The notes beneath the pieces were generated by a model that saw only the letters and a program-made list of their open reading frames with translations, made no database searches and was not told the DNA's origin. A stretch of DNA of 64,000 nt from Acidobacteriota bacterium (GTDB lineage: Bacteria > Acidobacteriota > Holophagae > Holophagales > Holophagaceae), in contig JACQZU010000028.1 of NCBI GenBank assembly GCA_016213735.1, positions 1-64,000 on the forward strand, given 5' to 3'. The translations under genes and the position numbers were made by a program. Shown in pieces: positions 54,123 through 60,567 of this stretch (positions are counted from its first letter, which is position 1; each line of letters opens with the position of its first letter).

Positions 54123-55265
54123 TCAGCGGGGAAAGGAGACGACCCGGAAACCGGTGTTCGGGGAGCGCCACCTGGGATCCAGGGCCTCCCGGCTCGCAGA
54201 GCCGGCATCCCCCGCGGCGGAGAGGTAGGACCCTCCCCGGCACACCTTCTGAAAACCCGAAGCCGGGCCTTCCGGATCGGTTTGGGGGCCAGCGGGATAG
54301 CGGGGTTCCAGCCAGTCCTGGCACCACTCCCCGAGGTTTCCGTGCATGTCGAAGATCCCCCATGCGTTGGGTTTCTTGGAGGCTGCGACCTTGGGGCGTG
54401 CCTCCTCGGGGTGCCCCTCCCGCCCCGCGTACCAACCGAATTCGGCCAGGACCCCCTCTTCGTCCCCCGTGGGGTACCGCGTGCGCGCTCCGGCCCGGCA
54501 GGCGTATTCCCACTCGGCCTCCGTGGGCAATCGATAACGGAATGAGGGGTCCAACGCCTCCAGCCTGGACATGAACTCCTGGGCATCCTCCCAGCTCACG
54601 AATTGAACGGGAAAGGACTCCCCTTCCAGCGCCCCCGGCAAGAGGCGGGAGCTAGGATCCGTCGGGGCCTCGCGCCAAGGCCTCGTCCCCATCACCCGCA
54701 GCCATTGTCCCTGCGTCACCTCCGTGGTCTGGAACCATGGGGTCCTGGAAATCGTCACGGGGTGCGCCGGGATCCCCTGGTTCCAGGCAGGAATCTGGGC
54801 CATCCGCCCCTGCCCCTGACAGGTCTGGCAGACTTCCATGCGCCCGACCACCTGCGGGACCACCCTTCCATGGCCTTCACATGCTGCGCAGGTCATGCGT
54901 CCGGAGCCGCTGCAGAATGCGCAGATGTAGCAGATATCCTCGTGCGGGCGGCCGTGGGTGTAGAGGCAGGGCACATGCCCCGATCCGTTGCAATTCTCGC
55001 AGCGGCGGGCCTCCTTCTTTTCCTGGATGAAAGCCGCCCGCTTGCCCAACCCACGGCAAGCCTCGCAGGGAACGATCCGGGCGGGCGTACCCATCAGAAA
55101 GGTCCCCGGTGGAATCTGGACAAGGGTCATTCCCACGGGGTTGGTCCGAAGGGGCAGTCCCTGGGGGGCGTTCTGGGAGAATGCGACCCCACCTCCGAAC
55201 AGGAGGGCCAGGAAAAGGGCTTGGACCCTTCCACGGATTGTCGGGGTTGATCGGAATGCAAGCAT
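54123..55265 (-). CDS. SUMF1-family protein with inserted DnaJ-type zinc-finger repeats
   Basis: The protein has 380 residues from MLAFRSTPTIRG, chosen over ATG 55283 because AGGAG lies at good distance; a signal peptide (VQALFLALLFGGGVAFSQ) follows. The SUMF1/FGE fold starts at VGMTLVQIPPGTFLMGTP. It is then interrupted at about residues 65-155 by five CxxCxGxG-type motifs (CEACRGLG, CENCNGSG, CAFCSGSG, CAACEGHG, CQTCQGQG), and resumes with TTEVTQGQWLRVMG, YRLPTEAEWEYACRAGA, GIFDMHGNLGEWCQDWL and KVCRGGSYLSAAG. The active-site Cys pair of true FGE is absent. Role unknown; it may be a redox- or metal-linked envelope protein. Confidence 0.85.
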   Translation of the reverse strand: MLAFRSTPTIRGRVQALFLALLFGGGVAFSQNAPQGLPLRTNPVGMTLVQIPPGTFLMGTPARIVPCEACRGLGKRAAFIQEKKEARRCENCNGSGHVPCLYTHGRPHEDICYICAFCSGSGRMTCAACEGHGRVVPQVVGRMEVCQTCQGQGRMAQIPAWNQGIPAHPVTISRTPWFQTTEVTQGQWLRVMGTRPWREAPTDPSSRLLPGALEGESFPVQFVSWEDAQEFMSRLEALDPSFRYRLPTEAEWEYACRAGARTRYPTGDEEGVLAEFGWYAGREGHPEEARPKVAASKKPNAWGIFDMHGNLGEWCQDWLEPRYPAGPQTDPEGPASGFQKVCRGGSYLSAAGDAGSASREALDPRWRSPNTGFRVVSFPR

Positions 55266-55386
55266 GGAGGACTCCTGGTCCATGGATGAATTTACGCCAC
55301 CCCGGGGCAGAAGGAAGACTCCAGGACCACATGCCGCAGAATGATGGGTGGCTCTTCCTCCGGCCCAGCCCGAACATGCGTCTCCC

Positions 55387-56226
55387 ATGATCGACCTCCA
55401 CTGCCACAGCGCCTTCTCCGACGGCTCCGATCCCCCGGAGGCTCTGGCGGCCATGGCCGACCAGCTCGGGCTGACGGCCCTCGCGCTCACCGACCACGAC
55501 ACGGTGGACGGATTGCCCTCCTTCCTGGCCTGTCAGCCCTCCACCCCGACGCGGCTGCTGGCTGGGGTGGAACTGAGCGCGGGGTTCCTGGGCCGTTCCC
55601 TGCACGTGGTGGGCCTCTTCGTGGACCCGGGGGACGGTCGGTTCCGCCGCCGCCTCGAGGAGCTGCGCCTGCGCCGGGACGCCCGCAATGAGGCCATGGT
55701 GAAACGCCTGGGGGAACTCGGGGCACCTGTCTCCCTGGATGCCGTCCAGTCCCGCGCCACCTCCCGGGTGGTTTCCCGGGTCCATTTCGCCCTCGCCCTG
55801 GTGGAAGCAGGCCACGCCTCCTCCCAGGAAGATGCGTTCCGCCGCTGGATCGGAGACCGGGCACCCGCCTTCGTTCCCCGCCGGGAGCTGAGCCCCGGGG
55901 AGGCGGCCGACTGGATACGGCAGGCGGGGGGGCTTCCCTTCGTGGCCCACCCTGGCCGCTTCGCGGGGCGAGGATTCCGATGGGAGGAGGCGATCCTGGA
56001 TCTCAAGAAGGAAGGAATGGCGGGACTCGAGGCCTACTACGGAGACCAGGCTCCGACTGAAGAGGCCGCATTCCTTCGCCTGGCCCGGGAGGCGGGCGTC
56101 CTGGTGGCCGGTGGCAGCGACTACCACGGTGCCCACAAGGAGGGCATCTCCCTGGGCACGGGGCGGGGGCGCCTTCTCGTTCCTGACGGGATCCTGGCCC
56201 CCATGGAGATCGAACTCGGGCACTGA
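55387..56226 (+). CDS. PHP-domain phosphoesterase (RNase AM / TrpH-like)
   Basis: The protein has 279 residues from MIDLHCHSAFSDGSDPPEAL (HxH metal motif). Further metal motifs: LALTDHDTVDGLPS, LAGVELSAG, GGLPFVAHPGRF and LVAGGSDYHGAHK. This is the pattern of TrpH/RNase AM, which degrades 5'-phosphorylated oligonucleotides or nucleoside 3',5'-bisphosphates. The earlier in-frame ATG (55348) has no support. It is cytoplasmic. Confidence 0.88.
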   Translation: MIDLHCHSAFSDGSDPPEALAAMADQLGLTALALTDHDTVDGLPSFLACQPSTPTRLLAGVELSAGFLGRSLHVVGLFVDPGDGRFRRRLEELRLRRDARNEAMVKRLGELGAPVSLDAVQSRATSRVVSRVHFALALVEAGHASSQEDAFRRWIGDRAPAFVPRRELSPGEAADWIRQAGGLPFVAHPGRFAGRGFRWEEAILDLKKEGMAGLEAYYGDQAPTEEAAFLRLAREAGVLVAGGSDYHGAHKEGISLGTGRGRLLVPDGILAPMEIELGH

Positions 56227-56284
56227 ACGGGGTTCCGGGACGCCTCCCGGGCCTTTGAGCTAGACTGCCCAAGGGAGCTCCTGG

Positions 56285-56689
56285 ATGGCCGATAAGATCC
56301 TGCTGGTCGAGGACGACGCCGTGAACGTGAAGTTCATCCAGGTGGTCCTGACGCGCCGGGGCGGCTACGAGGTCATCGTCAGCGAGGAAGTGGCCGAGAT
56401 CCTCCGCTTCGTGAAGGAGGAAAAGCCGGTCCTGGTGATCATGGACGTGAGCCTGACCCGGTCCATCTGGGACGGGCGAAAGGTGGATGGCCTCTACATC
56501 ACCAAGCTCCTCAAGCAGGACCCGGACTGCGCGGGGGTTCCGGTGATGCTCGCCACCGCCCACGCCATGTTCGGGGACCGGGAGCGCTTCCTCCGGGACA
56601 CGGGCGCCGAGGGATACCTCGCCAAACCCCTCCACGACCCCGACGCCTTCCTCAAGGCCGTGCGGGACGTCATCGCGAAAGCGGGCTGA
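56285..56689 (+). CDS. Single-domain response regulator
   Basis: The protein has 134 residues: receiver domain only, of the DivK/CheY type. Acidic pocket in LLVEDDAVNV, phosphoacceptor Asp in VLVIMDVSLTRS, Thr/Ala in VMLATAHAM and Lys in GYLAKPLHDPDAF. The kinase partner is unknown. The stop overlaps the truA ATG by one base. Confidence 0.9.
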   Translation: MADKILLVEDDAVNVKFIQVVLTRRGGYEVIVSEEVAEILRFVKEEKPVLVIMDVSLTRSIWDGRKVDGLYITKLLKQDPDCAGVPVMLATAHAMFGDRERFLRDTGAEGYLAKPLHDPDAFLKAVRDVIAKAG

Positions 56690-57504
56690 TGGGGGGCCCC
56701 GCGGCCTTCCGGCTCCGGGTGGAGTACGACGGGAGCCGCTTCCAGGGGTGGCAGCGGCAGGGTACGGGCCAGGAGGCCCGAGGGGTCCGGACCGTCGCGG
56801 GAACCCTCGAACGGGTGCTCTCGGAGGGGGGTCTGCGGGTCCGGAGCCTGGTGGGAGCGGGACGCACCGACGCCGGGGTCCACGCGCTGGGCCAGGTGGC
56901 CCACCTTCACCTGGACGGAAAGGTCCCCAGGCCAGGACAGCTTCAGATTCTCCTGGACCAGGGGCTGCCCTCAGACGTGGCGGTGCACGACATCAGCCCA
57001 TGCCCCGCCAGCTTTCATGCCCGCCATGATGCTCTGGAACGCAGCTACCTCTATCAGCTCTGCCTCCGAAGGACCGGTCTGGCCAAACCCTTCGTGTGGT
57101 GGGTGAAAGGTAAAATAAACAAGGTTCATTTAAAATTAGCTTGGAAAAATTTTCATGGATTTCATAACATCAAATCTTTTAGCGATTTATTAGAATCCGA
57201 CGACCCCCGTTGCGATATCAATACCTGTGATTTGGAAGAATCCGGTTCAATCCTTTTATTAAGAGTGACTGCGAGTCATTTCAAATACCGGCAGGTTCGC
57301 CGCATGGTAGGGGCGGCGGTCGCCTGCGCCCAGGGGAAATCCGACCCGGGAGCGATCCAGAGAGATCTCCTGGAGCCGACGCCAGAGGCCTGCCTCCGCT
57401 GGGCGGCCCTGGCAGCCCCCGCCGCCGGATTGTTCTTGGAGGGGGTCCGCTACGAGGGAGATCCCCCCTTCCCTCCCCTGCGTCCGGTCACGCTGGTGCC
57501 CTGA
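56689..57504 (+). CDS. truA: tRNA pseudouridine(38-40) synthase TruA
   Basis: The protein has 271 residues. RVEYDGSRFQGWQRQ, the catalytic LVGAGRTDAGVHALGQVAHL (Asp), SFHARHDALERSYLYQL and FKYRQVRRMVGAAVACAQGK are conserved. It makes pseudouridine at positions 38-40 of the tRNA anticodon arm. Codons about 140-200 (57107-57300; GKINKVHLKLAWKNF onward) form an AT-rich island with ATA, TTA and AAT codons, unlike the rest of the gene, though the protein remains homologous. Confidence 0.92.
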   Translation: MGGPAAFRLRVEYDGSRFQGWQRQGTGQEARGVRTVAGTLERVLSEGGLRVRSLVGAGRTDAGVHALGQVAHLHLDGKVPRPGQLQILLDQGLPSDVAVHDISPCPASFHARHDALERSYLYQLCLRRTGLAKPFVWWVKGKINKVHLKLAWKNFHGFHNIKSFSDLLESDDPRCDINTCDLEESGSILLLRVTASHFKYRQVRRMVGAAVACAQGKSDPGAIQRDLLEPTPEACLRWAALAAPAAGLFLEGVRYEGDPPFPPLRPVTLVP

Positions 57505-57512
57505 AGGCCCCC

Positions 57513-58022
57513 TCAAGGAACCCGTTCGATCGCCAAGGCGTAGGGTTGGCCGACGAATCCGCTGATCCGGACCACAAGCCCGTAGGGTTCCCCGGTGGTG
57601 TTCCGGATTTCCACCCCCTTGGCCCTCAGCCCGGCGGGCGCCCGGTTCACGCGGGCGATCTCTTCGCTCAGGGCGTCGGGCCGGGCAGGGGTGGCCAGGC
57701 TGATCTGCATCTTCTTGGGGTCCAGCACGTTCAGGCGAAACAGGACCTTCTCGCCGGGCTGGAGCACGAAGCCCAGAAGACGCATTCCCCGCTGACCCTG
57801 AAGCTCCAGGTCCCCGATGGGGCCATCCCGCCTGCCTTTGGGAGGCACGTCCCTGTCGCTCCGGAGCGTGTCCTTCGGCAGGGACTTTTCGCTGATCTGC
57901 TTCTGCCCCGGGGGAACCTCCAGGATCTCCCTCGCTTCCGCCGCCTCCAGGCGCTTCTCGAACGGGACTTCGGGGGGCGGAGCCTGAACCTGCATCAGGG
58001 GGGCGGCGACCAGCAGGAGCAT
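57513..58022 (-). CDS. Secreted hypothetical protein
   Basis: The protein has 169 residues with a signal-like start (MLLLVAAPLMQVQAPPPEV). The mature part is beta-rich (GMRLLGFVLQPGEKVLFRLN, YGLVVRISGFVGQPYALAIE), suggesting a small periplasmic beta-sandwich. No family or catalytic motif was recognised. It lies convergent to truA with an 8-base gap. Confidence 0.6.
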   Translation of the reverse strand: MLLLVAAPLMQVQAPPPEVPFEKRLEAAEAREILEVPPGQKQISEKSLPKDTLRSDRDVPPKGRRDGPIGDLELQGQRGMRLLGFVLQPGEKVLFRLNVLDPKKMQISLATPARPDALSEEIARVNRAPAGLRAKGVEIRNTTGEPYGLVVRISGFVGQPYALAIERVP

Positions 58023-58105
58023 GGGTCCTCCATGGAGAAAATTACCATGTCCTCCGCTATGTAGGCGACGCCCGCCGCTCGCCTAGACTGGACCGGGAGG
58101 ATGGC

Positions 58106-58672
58106 ATGCTCAGCCGCGAAGAAGCCTGGACGCTGCTCTGTGATTGGACCCCCACCGAAAAGCTGCGGATCCACGCCCGGACCGTTGAAATCGTCATGCG
58201 GGACCTGGCGGGCCGCTGCCAGGGCGACATCGAGCAGTGGGGTCTGGCCGGACTCCTCCACGATGCCGACTATGACCGCTGGCCGGAAGAACACCCGAGG
58301 CGCATCGTGGCCTGGCTCCGGGATCGGGGAGAGGAGGCCGTGGCCCACGCCATCAGCGCTCACTTCACCCAGTGGGGGGTGAGCTACGACAGCCTGCTGG
58401 ACAAGGCCCTCCTGGCCTCGGACGAGATCACGGGCTTCGTCTACGCCTGCGCCCTCATCCGCCCGGACCGCCTCGAGACCCTGGAGCCCAAGAGCGTCAA
58501 GAAGCGCCTGAAAAGCCCCGCCTTCGCCTCAGGGGTGAACCGCGCCGAAGTGGCCGAGGGACTTCGCATGCTCATGGAGGAGATCGGAGGCACCGAGGAC
58601 GAGCACCTGGCGCGGATCATCGCCGCCCTGAAGCCCCACGCGGCGGAGCTGGGACTCTCTCCCGTGGCCTGA
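58106..58672 (+). CDS. HD-domain hydrolase
   Basis: The protein has 188 residues. HD features: KLRIHARTVEIVMRD (His), WGLAGLLHDADYDRWPEEHP (HD), and a downstream HAISAHFTQWG, with DKALLASDEITGFVYACAL for the last Asp. The family hydrolyses phosphoesters; this arrangement resembles predicted HDIG/nucleotidyl-phosphatase proteins of about 190 residues. Substrate unknown. It is flanked by a palindromic repeat element downstream. Confidence 0.8.
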   Translation: MLSREEAWTLLCDWTPTEKLRIHARTVEIVMRDLAGRCQGDIEQWGLAGLLHDADYDRWPEEHPRRIVAWLRDRGEEAVAHAISAHFTQWGVSYDSLLDKALLASDEITGFVYACALIRPDRLETLEPKSVKKRLKSPAFASGVNRAEVAEGLRMLMEEIGGTEDEHLARIIAALKPHAAELGLSPVA

Positions 58673-58726
58673 GCCCCCGGGCGACCTCGGCCCCTTCGCA
58701 AGGAACGGGCCCTCAACAACAGAAAA

Positions 58727-58810
58727 CCCACCGCCAAGAACCCAAGGCGCCAAGAAATGGAAATCCAGGACTCATGCAGTTCTTGGCGTGCTTGGCGTCT
58801 TGGCGGTGGG
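58727..58810. repeat. Palindromic element with CGCCAAG-type units
   Basis: The left arm (58727-58756) reads CCCACCGCCAAGAACCCAAG followed by GCGCCAAGAA. The right arm (58780-58810) is its inverted, slightly diverged copy built of CTTGGCG units. A short spacer of about 23 bases lies between. It shares with the element at 25340 the three 8-base-unit arm architecture but not the exact unit. No gene lies between the HD gene and the deacetylase here. Confidence 0.75.
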
Positions 58811-58845
58811 TAGTGACTTTTCGCAGTGTTGAACGCCCCTCGGCA

Positions 58846-59760
58846 TCAGCGCGCGCCGGCCTTCAGCGCGGCGATCTCGAAATCCCCGTCGTCCACGAGC
58901 CGGTCGTGGTCCGGAACCTTGACGCCCCGGGTCCGGGCCAGGCTGAGCAGGAGGCTCTGGCCCGGGGCGGGCCGCTCGGGCTGAAGCAGGTAGGCAGGGT
59001 CGGCGTAGGCCTCCTCGGGAGAAATGATCCGCCAGCCCAGGGCCTCGAACTGGCGGAGCACGTCCTCCAGGAAGAGCGCGTTCAGAAGGTTGTGATGGAG
59101 CAGGAGGACCTGGGGGAGTTCGCGCCCCAGGAGTTGGATCGCCAAGGCCCGGTAGGACTCGGCCCGCTGCCGCAGGTGGGCCAGGTAGATGCGGCGGAGG
59201 GGGGCCAAATCCGCCTGCGGATCCCTCCCCAGAACCTCCCTCAGGTAGGCGTCCATGCGCCAATCGGAGGTGTCGAGACTGACGGCCGCGTTCCGCCATC
59301 CGTCCTGCTTCAGGAAGGCCCGCATCCCGTCCCGCTTTTCCGGAGTGTTCCCTTCCCGGAGGAACGTGAATCTGAACCATTTCCGGTAGCCGGGGAGGCC
59401 GGAGAGGGCGGCGTCGCAGTCGCGGATCTCCTGCTGGTAGGCCCTAAGGGTCGTGCCCGATGCATTGAGGTCCGGATGGGTCACGGTATGGTTTCCGAGC
59501 ACATGACCCCCTTCCCCCCAGGCCCTCGCCAGGGCCAGTCCTTCAGGACGGTCCGCGCCGTTGGCGAGGGTGACGAAGAGGGCCGCCTTCGTCTTGTGGG
59601 CCCCCAGAGCCTTCAGAAGGGCCTGGTTCCGCTGCACGGGGCTGAGGCGTGGTGAGGCCGCCAGGCTCGGACCGTCGTCGAAGGTGAAGGCCACGGACTG
59701 GGCAGCCAAGACCCCGGAAGCCAGGAGGCAGACGGCCAAGGTGCGGGCCCGTTCAGCCAC
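58846..59760 (-). CDS. Polysaccharide deacetylase
   Basis: The protein has 304 residues from a GTG (VAERARTLAVCLLASGVLAAQ, a signal peptide) preceded by GGGAG; ATGs at 59802 and 59814 lie inside the upstream gene. NodB motifs: VAFTFDDGPS (catalytic Asp, metal Asp) and LGNHTVTHPDLN (His residues). FRFTFLREGNTPEKRDG corresponds to the RxPxG-like motif, and VLLLHHNLLNALFLEDVL is the LxxH region. It deacetylates an N-acetylated glycan, peptidoglycan or chitin-like, outside the cytoplasm. Confidence 0.88.
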   Translation of the reverse strand: MAERARTLAVCLLASGVLAAQSVAFTFDDGPSLAASPRLSPVQRNQALLKALGAHKTKAALFVTLANGADRPEGLALARAWGEGGHVLGNHTVTHPDLNASGTTLRAYQQEIRDCDAALSGLPGYRKWFRFTFLREGNTPEKRDGMRAFLKQDGWRNAAVSLDTSDWRMDAYLREVLGRDPQADLAPLRRIYLAHLRQRAESYRALAIQLLGRELPQVLLLHHNLLNALFLEDVLRQFEALGWRIISPEEAYADPAYLLQPERPAPGQSLLLSLARTRGVKVPDHDRLVDDGDFEIAALKAGAR

Positions 59761-60064
59761 GGGGGCTCCCGCAGGCCCAGCAGGAGGCGAACTGGGGTTC
59801 ATGACGCTCCCCACAGGAACAGATCCAGGGATCCCCCGGCGGGACCTCCCCCCGGAGGTAGACCCCCAGAAGTTGCCTCGCCCGGGCGGCCTGGGCCTCC
59901 CCGGGCACCCAGAGGGAGGGGAGCATGCCGGAGGCGGCGGAAGCCCCGTCCACCGTTGTGAAGAGGGATTCCCCCCGGAGCTGGGGGTCCAGCCCCTCGG
60001 CCTGGAGCAGCCCGAGGAGGTAGTGGGCCTCCGCTGGATTCCGGGCCTCGTGGACCCGGATCAT
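59753..60064 (-). CDS. DUF2007-like protein with C-terminal zinc ribbon
   Basis: The protein has 103 residues from MIRVHEARNPAEAHYLLGLL, whose ATG overlaps the lspA stop. A DUF2007-type fold (about 1-70) is followed by WICSCGERHEPQFASCWACG, a two-knuckle zinc ribbon. In the family, DUF2007 is thought to bind signalling or metabolic partners; no function is assigned. It is coupled to lspA. Confidence 0.8.
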   Translation of the reverse strand: MIRVHEARNPAEAHYLLGLLQAEGLDPQLRGESLFTTVDGASAASGMLPSLWVPGEAQAARARQLLGVYLRGEVPPGDPWICSCGERHEPQFASCWACGSPRG

Positions 60065-60567
60065 TTTCCGGCCCCCCCGTGCGCCTCCGAAGCGCTTCGG
60101 GCGGCCTTCACGAGGCCCAGGCCCATGAGGATGGCTCCGCACACAATGGCGCTGTCCGCCAGGTTGAAGGTCCAGTAGTGCCAGCCCCAGAAGATGAAAT
60201 CCAGGAAATCCACCACGGCGCCGTGCGCCAGGCGGTCGGCCCCGTTCCCCAGGATCCCCCCCAGAATCAGCCCCAAGGCCCAACGCTGGAGCGAGGGGGT
60301 CTGGGGGCGGGTGAACTCCCAGCCGAAATAGCCCAGGGCCACGAGGCCGGCGACCGTGAAGATCAGCCCCCGCAGCCCTGGGTGCGCGCCCTGGAGGCTT
60401 CCGAAGATGGCGCCGGGATTGAATCCGAGGGTGATGTTGAAGAACCCGGGGATCACCGGCAGCACCTCGCGCTCGGTGAAGTGCCGCAGCACCCAGGCCT
60501 TGGAGCCCGCGTCCGCGAGGAAGACCCCCAGGGGGAGCAGGAGCCAGGCCGGACGGAAGCCCCTCAT
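60061..60567 (-). CDS. lspA: Lipoprotein signal peptidase
   Basis: The protein has 168 residues with four hydrophobic helices. The two catalytic Asp lie in GNGADRLAHGAVVDFLDF and FNLADSAIVCG. NPGAIFGSL matches the conserved NTGAAFS-type motif. It cleaves prolipoprotein signals in the inner membrane. It overlaps the ileS stop by 4 bases: the common ileS-lspA pair. Confidence 0.95.
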   Translation of the reverse strand: MRGFRPAWLLLPLGVFLADAGSKAWVLRHFTEREVLPVIPGFFNITLGFNPGAIFGSLQGAHPGLRGLIFTVAGLVALGYFGWEFTRPQTPSLQRWALGLILGGILGNGADRLAHGAVVDFLDFIFWGWHYWTFNLADSAIVCGAILMGLGLVKAARSASEAHGGAGK

